A stretch of 64,000 nt of DNA from Primorskyibacter flagellatus (GTDB taxonomy: Bacteria > Pseudomonadota > Alphaproteobacteria > Rhodobacterales > Rhodobacteraceae). Below the pieces are notes generated by a model. That model was not told where the DNA came from and searched no databases. It was given only the letters and a program-made list of their open reading frames with translations. Where the stretch lies: the NCBI RefSeq assembly GCF_014638275.1, contig NZ_BMFJ01000001.1, positions 620,001-684,000 of the forward strand, written 5' to 3'. Position numbers and translations under genes: made by a program. This document shows, one piece after another, positions 44,534 to 52,136 of this stretch. Each line of letters opens with the position of its first letter. Position 1 is the stretch's first letter.

Positions 44534-44560
44534 GGATTTCCTACCTTTGGGATATTGTTT

Positions 44561-44576
44561 TACCCGTCGTTCAATA
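44561..44576. promoter_or_regulatory. Operator-like 16-mer TACCCGTCGTTCAATA
   Basis: Matches 14 of 16 positions of TACCGGTCGGTCAATA at 52027-52042, the other divergent promoter region of this catabolic cluster. The ACCG-type half-sites resemble TetR-family operators. It lies 28 bp upstream of the SDR start. Confidence 0.5.
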
Positions 44577-44683
44577 AACTGCCAGTGCTTCGCGGAATGT
44601 GCAATCTTTTCCGATTGAATGCGTGGCCATATGATTTTACTCTTGGGTAAGTCATCGGCGGATTGCTTTGGGAGGGGCGGCGG

Positions 44684-45085
44684 ATGGATCTTGAAAAACC
44701 CGATCTCTACAGGCTTTCCCCGGACGGGCGCAGCCTCATCCTGCGGGCGGGGCGTTGCGGGGCCTGCGGCGATCTGAGTTTCCCGTTGACGCCTTACGGC
44801 TGTCCGCTCTGTGGTGCGGAACCTGCGCAGGTGCGCGAGGAGGAGATGGATGGACAGGCGCGGCTTCTGACCTTTCTCACCCTGCACACCCGGCTCACAC
44901 CAACCCTGCCGGTCCCTCTGGTCGTGGGGGAGGCGGAAATGGCCAACGGTGCCATCGAGGAGATCATGCTGGACGGCGATGAATCCCGCTATTCGGACGG
45001 CATGATCGTGCGCGCGGCGCCAGTGGAAATCAGCAGGGGCGACGCTCAGGTGATCGCCTGCCGTTTCGTCCCGGCGGAGGGCTGA
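44684..45085 (+). CDS. Zn-ribbon/OB-fold (DUF35) acyl-CoA-binding partner protein
   Basis: A 133-residue DUF35 protein. The N-terminal rubredoxin-like zinc ribbon has CGACG and CPLCG pairs (about residues 25-47), followed by an OB fold. Such proteins are stable partners of SCP2-type thiolases (for example Ltp2-ChsH2 in steroid side-chain degradation), where they bind the CoA end of the substrate. It is 3 bp upstream of the thiolase gene, as expected for a complex. Confidence 0.88.
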   Translation: MDLEKPDLYRLSPDGRSLILRAGRCGACGDLSFPLTPYGCPLCGAEPAQVREEEMDGQARLLTFLTLHTRLTPTLPVPLVVGEAEMANGAIEEIMLDGDESRYSDGMIVRAAPVEISRGDAQVIACRFVPAEG

Positions 45086-45088
45086 GCG

Positions 45089-46231
45089 ATGAAGCTGAAC
45101 GAAGCGCGCCCGGTCTATGTCGTCGGCGTCGGCATGCACCCCTACCAGTTCGTGAGCGACACGCTCTACATCCACATGGGGCTGACGGCGGTGCGCGCGG
45201 CGCTGGCGGATGCGGGCATCGCGTTTCCCACGGTCGAAAGCGCCTATGTCGGCTGCACCGGCATCGGCATGGCGGCGGGGCGGATCATGTTCAACCACCT
45301 CGGATCGACAGGGCTGGCCTGCACGCAGGTGGAAAACGCCTCCGCCTCCGGGTCCTCAGCCTTCCAGATGGCGGTTCACGAGGTGGCGCTTGGCCGGCGC
45401 GACGTGGTGCTGGCGGTTGGCGTGGACAAATACGGCGATCAGGTGCGCGCGGTCGGGAAAGAGGCGGTGAACCGGCTGTCGGACACGGCGGCGATTCCGC
45501 TGGTGAAATACGCGCTCATGGCGGAATACCTGAGCAAGGAGAAGGGCCTGACGGGGGAGGATCTGGCGCGCGTCGCGTCGAAGAACCACACCAACGCGTC
45601 GAAGAACCCTTTTGCGCAGTTCCGCAAGCCCCGCACGGTCGAACAGGTGCTGGCGGCGAACGTGGTGGCGGGCACGACGACATCCCTGATGTGCTGTCCG
45701 CGCGGGGAAGGGGCTGCGGCGGCGGTGCTGTGTTCGGAGGACGCGATCAGGCGGCTCGGCATCACCGCAGAACCGATCCGTGTCACAGCCTCTGCGCTTC
45801 AGTCCGAGAAGCCGCAGCAAGGGCGGGAAATCCCTTCGGTCACGCTGGCGCAGCGGGTGACGGAGATGGCCTATGCCGAGGCGGGGATCAGCGCGGCGGA
45901 TCTGGACTGCGTGGAACTGCACGACGCCTTCGCCATAGAGGAGATCCTCTATACCGAAACCTTCGGTCTGGCACCCAAGGGCGAGGGGCAGCATTTCCTG
46001 CGCGACGGCGGGTCCTCCATCGGCGGGCAGTGCTGCGTGAACTCCTCGGGCGGGCTGATCGGGCAGGGGCATCCGCTTGGCCCGACCGGGCTGGGGCAGG
46101 TGCACGAGATCGTCAACCAGCTGCGCGGGCGCAACGGCGACCGGCAGCAGCCGGACGCGAAGATCGGCATGGCGCACATGATCGGGCTCGGCTCCATCGC
46201 GATTGCGCATATCCTTCAGAAAGAGGTCTGA
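45089..46231 (+). CDS. SCP2/lipid-transfer-type thiolase
   Basis: A 380-residue thiolase-fold protein of the lipid-transfer/SCP2 branch: VGVGMHPY start, VENASASGSSAFQMAVHEV in the region of the nucleophile (Ser-rich, no obvious catalytic Cys there), ELHDAFAIEE, and NSSGGLIGQGHPLGPTGLGQ near the C terminus with the catalytic His in GHPLG. Members act as thiolases or as retro-aldolases with DUF35 partners. In this protein the classical active-site Cys of VCASG-type thiolases appears replaced (VENASASG), which favours aldolase or atypical chemistry. Followed after 1 bp by the hydratase gene. Confidence 0.88.
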   Translation: MKLNEARPVYVVGVGMHPYQFVSDTLYIHMGLTAVRAALADAGIAFPTVESAYVGCTGIGMAAGRIMFNHLGSTGLACTQVENASASGSSAFQMAVHEVALGRRDVVLAVGVDKYGDQVRAVGKEAVNRLSDTAAIPLVKYALMAEYLSKEKGLTGEDLARVASKNHTNASKNPFAQFRKPRTVEQVLAANVVAGTTTSLMCCPRGEGAAAAVLCSEDAIRRLGITAEPIRVTASALQSEKPQQGREIPSVTLAQRVTEMAYAEAGISAADLDCVELHDAFAIEEILYTETFGLAPKGEGQHFLRDGGSSIGGQCCVNSSGGLIGQGHPLGPTGLGQVHEIVNQLRGRNGDRQQPDAKIGMAHMIGLGSIAIAHILQKEV

Positions 46232-46232
46232 G

Positions 46233-47030
46233 ATGTACGAGTACGAGACGCTTCTGGTCGAGCGGCGCGACAACGGCGTGGCCATCGTCACCCTGAACCG
46301 GCCCGACCGGATGAACACGATGAATCTCGCCATGAAGCCCGAACTGGCGGACCTTTTCGGGCAAAAGCTGGTCGAGGACAGGGGGCTGCGCTGCGTGATC
46401 CTGACCGGCGCGGGGGACAAGGCCTTCTGTGCCGGTGCGGACATCAAGGAACGGGCGTCACAGAAGCTGCCGCTGGCGGAATACTATGCCAGGCAGAAGG
46501 CGACCCATGACATGACGCTGATGATCGAGAATTTCGAACGTCCCGTCATCGGCGCGATCAACGGCTATGCGCTTGGCGGCGGGATGGAACTGGCCCTGTC
46601 GACCGACATCCGCATCGCGGCGGATCATGCCAAGATGGGCCTGCCGGAGGTCAACCTGGGCGCCTTTCCGGCGGCGGGGGGGACACAGCGGATGCCGCGG
46701 CTGATCGGGGCGCCGCTGGCAAAGGAACTGATGTTCACGGGGCGGCATATCACGGCTGAGGAGGCGCTGGCCTATGGTCTTGTGTCCCGCGTCGTGCCGG
46801 GGGTGGAATTGATGAAGAACGCCCTGGAACTGGCTGACACCATTGCGGAAAAGCCGCCACTATCGGTCAGTTTCATCAAGGGCGCGGTCAACACCGGGAT
46901 GCAGGTCGGGCTGGAGGCCGGGTTGCAGTACGAACGGCTGAACGCCGCCATCGTGCTTCAGTCCGAGGACCGGACGGAAGGCATGACCGCCTTTGTCGAA
47001 AAACGCAAACCCGTGTTCCGGGGCGTCTGA
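46233..47030 (+). CDS. Enoyl-CoA hydratase/isomerase family protein
   Basis: A 265-residue crotonase-fold protein. The oxyanion-hole segments are KAFCAGADIKER (about 69-80) and GYALGGGMELALSTDIRIAA. The position of the catalytic Glu is preserved in the PEVNLGAFPAAGGTQR stretch. It hydrates an enoyl-CoA. It starts 1 bp after the thiolase stop and ends 1 bp before the next GTG start. Confidence 0.92.
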   Translation: MYEYETLLVERRDNGVAIVTLNRPDRMNTMNLAMKPELADLFGQKLVEDRGLRCVILTGAGDKAFCAGADIKERASQKLPLAEYYARQKATHDMTLMIENFERPVIGAINGYALGGGMELALSTDIRIAADHAKMGLPEVNLGAFPAAGGTQRMPRLIGAPLAKELMFTGRHITAEEALAYGLVSRVVPGVELMKNALELADTIAEKPPLSVSFIKGAVNTGMQVGLEAGLQYERLNAAIVLQSEDRTEGMTAFVEKRKPVFRGV

Positions 47031-47031
47031 G

Positions 47032-48027
47032 GTGGGCCAGATCCTCCGCACCCGCCTGACCGAGATGTACGGGGTTCCGCATCCGATCGTCGTCGGCGGC
47101 ATGATGTGGATGTCCCGGGCGGGTTTCGTCGCCGCCTGCGCGCGGGCCGGGGTCATGTCCTTCATGACCGCGAAAAGCTACGCGACGCCGGAGGAGTTCA
47201 CCGCGGGGCTGGAACGCTGCATCGACCTGGCAGAGGGGCATCCCTTCGGCGTCAACTTCTCCATTTCCCGCTACCGGCCGAACCACATCGTTGCGGCGGG
47301 GGTGGATATAGCCCTGGACCGGGGGGTGCGGCACTTCGAAACCGCCGGGTCGCATCCGGGCGAACTGATCGCGAAGATCCACGCGCGGGGCGGCACCGTC
47401 ATGCACAAGTCGACGCAGGTGCGCCATGCGGTGAAGGCGGCGCGGGACGGTGTGGATGCGCTGGTGTTGGTGGGCATGGAGGCCGGGGGGCATCCTGGGA
47501 CAAATCCGCATCCTTCGCACATCCTCCTGTCCAACCTGCTGAAAGAGGTGGATATTCCGGTCGCGCTTGGCGGCGGGATCGGCACCGGCCGGCAGATTCT
47601 CGGCTGTCTGGCGCAGGGGGCGGATGCGGCGGTTCTGGCGACGCGCTTCCTCACCGCGACGGAGCTGGACCTGCATCCGAACTATGCCGCGCGGATGGCG
47701 TCGGCGGGCATGGACGACACGATGGCAGTGCTGCAGTCGCTCAAGGATACGTGGCGCGTGCTTCGGAACGAGACCGCGATGAAGGTGGCGGAGATCGAAC
47801 TGTCCTTCGCGGGTCGGGAGGTGCGGCATGAGGATTTCGGAGAGCTGGTGAAAGGCGACTACGCCCGCCGCAACGCCTACACGACCGGGGACATGGACGT
47901 CGGGCTGATGTCCTGTTCCGCCGCGATTGCCCATGCCGGGGCGGGGCAGAGCGCGGGGGAAATCGTGGCGCAGCTTGTCGCGGAACTTGAGGAGGCGGTT
48001 CAGTCGTTGCAAGGGAAAATGCGCTGA
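47032..48027 (+). CDS. Nitronate monooxygenase/2-nitropropane dioxygenase-like FMN protein
   Basis: A 331-residue TIM-barrel flavoprotein of the NMO/NPD family. VVGGMMWMSRAGFVAAC (N-terminal strand) and VGMEAGGHPGTNPHPSH carry the conserved AGGH loop. ALGGGIGTGRQI is a phosphate-binding loop. In catabolic operons this family often acts as an enoyl-reductase-like or unknown flavoenzyme rather than on nitronates. GTG 47032 is supported by the 1-bp gap to the hydratase stop; no good ATG exists nearby. Last gene of the DUF35-thiolase operon. Confidence 0.85.
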   Translation: MGQILRTRLTEMYGVPHPIVVGGMMWMSRAGFVAACARAGVMSFMTAKSYATPEEFTAGLERCIDLAEGHPFGVNFSISRYRPNHIVAAGVDIALDRGVRHFETAGSHPGELIAKIHARGGTVMHKSTQVRHAVKAARDGVDALVLVGMEAGGHPGTNPHPSHILLSNLLKEVDIPVALGGGIGTGRQILGCLAQGADAAVLATRFLTATELDLHPNYAARMASAGMDDTMAVLQSLKDTWRVLRNETAMKVAEIELSFAGREVRHEDFGELVKGDYARRNAYTTGDMDVGLMSCSAAIAHAGAGQSAGEIVAQLVAELEEAVQSLQGKMR

Positions 48028-48175
48028 CCGGCGGTGCAGGGGGTTGCATCTGCTAGCCCGTTTATTGTCTACAGTTTACACTTTGAGCATTTGACGCCCC
48101 CGGCGTTTTGGCTAACCATCGGCCCGTTGCGGACTCGGCCCCCGGAACGCGGGGCCGCCGATCGAGGAGATTCCC

Positions 48176-50479
48176 ATGACTGACACCCGCACCCCCCGCA
48201 GGGGACGCGTCGAGGATTATCGCCTGACGACCGGACAGGGCCGGTATACCGACGACCTTAAGGCGGAGGGCGCGCTCTGGGCGGTGTTCGTGCGTTCGCC
48301 CTACGGTGCGGCGTCGATCGCGGGCATCGACGTGTCGGACGCGGTGGAGATGCCGGGCGTGGTGGCGGTCTTTACCGAGGCTGATCTTGCCGGGGACGGG
48401 GTCGGGGCGGTTTCGGCGGCCATGGCGCTTGAAGGGCCGGACGGGCACAAATGGGTGCAGACGGACCGCTACCTTCTGGCGCGGGACGAGGCGCGGTTCA
48501 TCGGCGAACCGCTGGCCATGGTGGTGGCAGAGACGCGCGAGGCGGCGCTGGACGCGGCAGAGGTCGTGGCCGCGGACCTGTCCGAACACGAAGCGGTCGT
48601 CACGATTTCCGACGCCAAGGCCGATGGCGCGCGGCTGGTACATGCGGACCGGCCCGGCAACCTCGGCGCGGACTGGGCGCGGGGGGACTGGGCGGCGGCA
48701 GAGGCGGCGCTGGCGGCCTCGGCGCACCGGGTGACGCTGTCCGCCCCGATCTCGCGCGTGACGGCGGTGACGATGGAGCCGCGGACGGCCCTTGCGCGGC
48801 CGGAACCGGGCGGACGCTTCGGGCTCTACGCCAGCCACCAGAACCCGCCGGCGATGCGCGGTGCGCTGGCGGCGGCCTTCGGGATGGAGCCTGCGGCGAT
48901 CCGCGTGGTCGGACCCGATGTGGGCGGGGCCTTCGGCATGAAGTCCGGCCCGGTCCGGGAAGAGATGCTGTGCTTCTGGGCCTGCCGCAAGCTGAACCGC
49001 CCCGTACGCTGGCGCGCCGACCGGAGCGAGGCGCTGCTGTCGGACGAGGGCGGGCGCGCGGTGGAGTTCACGGCGGAACTGGGGCTTGATGCGGAGGGGC
49101 GGTTCACGGCGCTTACCGTGATGCTGGAGCTGGACATGGGCGCCTATGCCTCGGCCCGATCCCTGCCGCCGGTATTGAATTTCGGTGGTGTGGCGGGCGT
49201 TTACCAGACGCCGGTGATCGCCGGAGGGCTGAGGGGCTACCTGACGAACACCGTTCCCGTCGCGCCCTATCGCGGGGCCGGACGGCCGGAGGCGACCTTC
49301 ATCATCGAAAGCCTGATCGACAAGGCGGCGCGGGAACTTGGCCATGACCGGATCGAATTGCGGCGCAGGAACCTGATCCGCGAAGACCAGATGCCGTGGC
49401 CCGCGAACTGGTATTTCGGCTACGACTCCGGGTCGTTCGAAAAGGTGATGGACGCCGGGATCGCGCGCGCCGGGCTGGACGGATACGCCGCGCGGCAGGC
49501 GGACTCGCAGGCCAGGGGGCGTGTGCGCGGGTTCGGCCTCGCGCTCTGCATCGAGACGGCGGGCGGCATGTGGGGCCGGCGCGGGGCGGACTGGACCAAC
49601 GTGGAACTGCATGGCGACGGCACGATCTCGGTCGCCGCGGGCGCGTTTTCCGCCGGACAGGGGGTGGAGACGGCCCTGATCGACCTCGCCGCTGAGGGGT
49701 TCGAGGTTTCGGCAGACCGCGTCACCTATGCGCAGGGCGACACCGACGTGATGGCGAAGGGCGGCGGCATGGGCGGTTCCGGCGCGATGATCAAGGGCGG
49801 CTCGGCTCTCAAGGGCGCGGTGGAGACGATCCTGGCCGATGCGAAGGCGCTGGCCGGTGAGGAACTGGAGGCCGACGTGGCCGACATCGAATATGCCGAA
49901 GGCGTGTTCCGGATCGCGGGGACGGACCGGGAAATCACGCTGGACCAGGTGGCGAAGGTGGCCGGAGAGAAGGGCATCCCCCTGAAGGCAAACGGAGAAT
50001 TTTCGCCCGAGGCGCCGACCTTCCCGAACGGCTGCCACATCTGCGAGGTGGAGCTGGACCCGGAGACGGGGCGCTTCGACATCGTCGGTTACGCCGCTGT
50101 GGAGGACATTGGCCGGGTGCTGCAGCCGCAGATGGCGGAGGGGCAGATCCAGGGCGGGGTGGCCCAGGCCCTGGGGCAGATTTTCCTCGAGGAGATCAAA
50201 TACGGGGAGGGCGACGGACAGCTACTGACAGGGTCCTTCATGGACTACGCCATGCCCCGCGCCGCGGACCTGCCGATGTACAACTGCGGGTTCTACGAGG
50301 TGCCCACGGGCATGAACCCGCTTGGCGTCAAGGGCGTGGGAGAGGCCGGATCGGTCGGCGGGCTCGCGGCAGGGATGAGCGCGGTGATGGACGCGCTCGC
50401 CCAGGTCGGGGTGACGGAGTTCGCGATGCCCGCGACCCCGGGCCGGGTCTGGGCGGCGATTGCGTCGGCGAAGGGGTAG
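48176..50479 (+). CDS. Form-II CoxL-type molybdopterin-binding hydroxylase, large subunit
   Basis: A 767-residue xanthine dehydrogenase-family large subunit. An Ald_Xan_dh_C-like N terminus (FVRSPYGAASIAGIDVSDA) is followed by Mo-binding segments: GGAFGMKSGPVREE, PYRGAGRPEATF (the form-II CoxL loop, not the AYRCSFR of CO dehydrogenase), and GVGEAGSVGG with the catalytic Glu. Such subunits normally work with a small 2Fe-2S and a FAD subunit, neither of which is adjacent. The substrate is unknown, likely a carbon hydroxylation or aldehyde oxidation. A GAGGAGA site precedes ATG 48176. Its own promoter is probably in the 148-bp gap upstream. Confidence 0.9.
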   Translation: MTDTRTPRRGRVEDYRLTTGQGRYTDDLKAEGALWAVFVRSPYGAASIAGIDVSDAVEMPGVVAVFTEADLAGDGVGAVSAAMALEGPDGHKWVQTDRYLLARDEARFIGEPLAMVVAETREAALDAAEVVAADLSEHEAVVTISDAKADGARLVHADRPGNLGADWARGDWAAAEAALAASAHRVTLSAPISRVTAVTMEPRTALARPEPGGRFGLYASHQNPPAMRGALAAAFGMEPAAIRVVGPDVGGAFGMKSGPVREEMLCFWACRKLNRPVRWRADRSEALLSDEGGRAVEFTAELGLDAEGRFTALTVMLELDMGAYASARSLPPVLNFGGVAGVYQTPVIAGGLRGYLTNTVPVAPYRGAGRPEATFIIESLIDKAARELGHDRIELRRRNLIREDQMPWPANWYFGYDSGSFEKVMDAGIARAGLDGYAARQADSQARGRVRGFGLALCIETAGGMWGRRGADWTNVELHGDGTISVAAGAFSAGQGVETALIDLAAEGFEVSADRVTYAQGDTDVMAKGGGMGGSGAMIKGGSALKGAVETILADAKALAGEELEADVADIEYAEGVFRIAGTDREITLDQVAKVAGEKGIPLKANGEFSPEAPTFPNGCHICEVELDPETGRFDIVGYAAVEDIGRVLQPQMAEGQIQGGVAQALGQIFLEEIKYGEGDGQLLTGSFMDYAMPRAADLPMYNCGFYEVPTGMNPLGVKGVGEAGSVGGLAAGMSAVMDALAQVGVTEFAMPATPGRVWAAIASAKG

Positions 50480-50530
50480 GGCGGAGCGGCCCGGCGCGGG
50501 GTCTGTCCTGCGGGTTCCGGTCTTTGCGCG

Positions 50531-50600
50531 GTAGTGGAAAACCCGCCCTACGGACTGACCCGCCGTTTGCGCAGGGTGGGTTTCCAACCCACCAGTTAGT
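50531..50600. repeat. REP-like hairpin pair between the CoxL-type gene and the CoA-transferase genes
   Basis: GGAAAACCCGCCCTAC and, inverted, GCAGGGTGGGTTTCC form an imperfect long stem. The second arm is itself a hairpin (GGTGGGTT..AACCCACC). Related to the repeats at 9989-10044 and 62591-62613. It may also serve as a bidirectional terminator of the two convergent units. Confidence 0.5.
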
Positions 50601-50612
50601 CACGTCGCCGGA

Positions 50613-51287
50613 TCACGCCGCCGCAAGGTTGCCGAGCGTCGCGACCTTGTCCGCGAACCTCAGCGGCGCGCCGGTCCGGGCCTGAAGCTCATCCCGCGAC
50701 AGGCCGGCGATCATGTCGGTCACGGTGAACTGCCCGTCCGCCACGTCGATCACGCAGAGGTCGGTGAAAAGCCGCCGCACCACGCCTGCGCCGGTCAGCG
50801 GATAGGAGCATTTGTCCACCACCTTCAGCCCGCCGTTCTTGTCGGTGTGGGTCATCATCACGTAGATGCGCTGCGCCCCGGCGGCGAGGTCCATCGCGCC
50901 GCCGATCGAGGGCAGCGGGTCATCCGCCCGGCGTGCCCAGTTGGCGAGGTCGCCGTTCGGCGCGACCTGATAGCCCCCCAGAACGCACAGCTCCAGGTGC
51001 CCGCCGCGCACGATGCCAAAGCTCCAGGCATGGTCGAAGAACGATGCCCCCCTGACCGTCGTGATCGGCTTCTTGCCGGCGTTGATCAGGGTCCAGTCGA
51101 TGTCTTTCTCCTCGGGGTACGGACCCATGCCGAGGATGCCGTTTTCCGAATGCAGCAGGATCTCGCGCCCCTCGGGCAGATAATTGGCCACCAGTTCCGG
51201 CATGCCGATGCCGAGGTTCACGTGCCAGCCGTCCTCGATATCCTGGGCAAGGCGGGCTGCGATGCCGTCGCGGGTCAGCGGGGTCAT
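50613..51287 (-). CDS. 3-oxoacid CoA-transferase, subunit B
   Basis: A 224-residue class I CoA-transferase beta subunit. The catalytic Glu is in HSENGILGMGP (about residues 46-56); GIGMPELVANYLP and the GGAMDLAAGAQRIYVMMTHTDK stretch are typical. With subunit A it moves CoA from succinyl-CoA to a 3-oxoacid (acetoacetate or 3-oxoadipate); the sequence does not decide which. Overlaps subunit A by 4 bp. Confidence 0.93.
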   Translation of the reverse strand: MTPLTRDGIAARLAQDIEDGWHVNLGIGMPELVANYLPEGREILLHSENGILGMGPYPEEKDIDWTLINAGKKPITTVRGASFFDHAWSFGIVRGGHLELCVLGGYQVAPNGDLANWARRADDPLPSIGGAMDLAAGAQRIYVMMTHTDKNGGLKVVDKCSYPLTGAGVVRRLFTDLCVIDVADGQFTVTDMIAGLSRDELQARTGAPLRFADKVATLGNLAAA

Positions 51288-51988
51288 GCGGATTTCCTCC
51301 AGTCCTGCCAGCTTTCTTCCGAAACCGGCTGCGTCGTGAAGACATAGTTGGTGAAGACCCCCGGCGAATGCACGTTGTGCGGGTCGATGTCGCCCAGTTC
51401 CACGATCTCGTCCGCCTCGACGATGGTGCGGGTGGCGGCGGCGGCAATCAGCGGGTTGAAGTTGCGGGCGAGGTTTTCGAAGGTCAGGTTGCCGAACCGG
51501 TCTGCCTTGTGCGCCTTTACCAGACCGATTTCGGCCTTGAGCGCGGTTTCCAGCACATGGCCGCGCCCGTCGAATTCGCGGGTCTCCTTGCCCTCCGCGA
51601 CAAGCGTTCCGAAAGAGGTCGGCGTGTAGAAGGCGGGAATGCCGCAGCCACCGGCGCGAATCCGCTCGGCCAGGGTGCCCTGCGGCATGACCTCGAGCTC
51701 CATCTCGCCGCGGGTCACGAGGTCCAGCATCACGTCCTGCATCGCGCCGCGCGGGAAGGAACAGGTCAGCTTGCGCACCCGGCCCGCGCGGAACAGCGCG
51801 GCGAGCCCGGTTTCGCCGTCGCCGGCATTGTTCGAGATCAGGTCCAGGTCCTTGATCCCGCTGTCCAGAAGCGCCTTGATAAGCATGTTCGGCCGACCTG
51901 CCTCACCAAAGCCCGCGACCATCACGCGGGCCCCGTCACCGATGCCGGCAAAGGCTTCGGCCAGGTCGTTGCATCGTCTGTCCAGCAC
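51284..51988 (-). CDS. 3-oxoacid CoA-transferase, subunit A
   Basis: A 234-residue class I CoA-transferase alpha subunit: VMVAGFGEAGRPNMLIKALLD near the N terminus, LTCSFPRG, FDGRGHVLETALKAEIGLVKAHKADRFGNL-type core (key residues KAHKADRFGN). It is divergent from the pim-like operon, sharing a 148-bp region with an inverted repeat and a TetR-like site. Confidence 0.93.
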   Translation of the reverse strand: MLDRRCNDLAEAFAGIGDGARVMVAGFGEAGRPNMLIKALLDSGIKDLDLISNNAGDGETGLAALFRAGRVRKLTCSFPRGAMQDVMLDLVTRGEMELEVMPQGTLAERIRAGGCGIPAFYTPTSFGTLVAEGKETREFDGRGHVLETALKAEIGLVKAHKADRFGNLTFENLARNFNPLIAAAATRTIVEADEIVELGDIDPHNVHSPGVFTNYVFTTQPVSEESWQDWRKSA

Positions 51989-52026
51989 CTCTGGTCCTCC
52001 GTCTTGCGGGTATGGTTCAGCTTTTC

Positions 52027-52051
52027 TACCGGTCGGTCAATAGCCATTGAC
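52027..52051. promoter_or_regulatory. Composite operator region between CoA-transferase and pim-like operons
   Basis: TACCGGTCGGTCAATA (52027-52042) matches the site at 44561-44576 at 14 of 16 positions and includes the dyad ACCG-GT-CGGT. It overlaps a perfect inverted repeat GTCAAT-AGCC-ATTGAC (52036-52051). The location, 39 bp from one start and 86 bp from the other, suits control of both divergent units. Confidence 0.55.
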
Positions 52052-52136
52052 GCGTGCCGACAGCATGTTTTAGCGTGACCGTAGAGTGCAAAAGGGAATT
52101 CTGCAATGCGGAAACCCTGGCGCGGGGAGGACTGAT

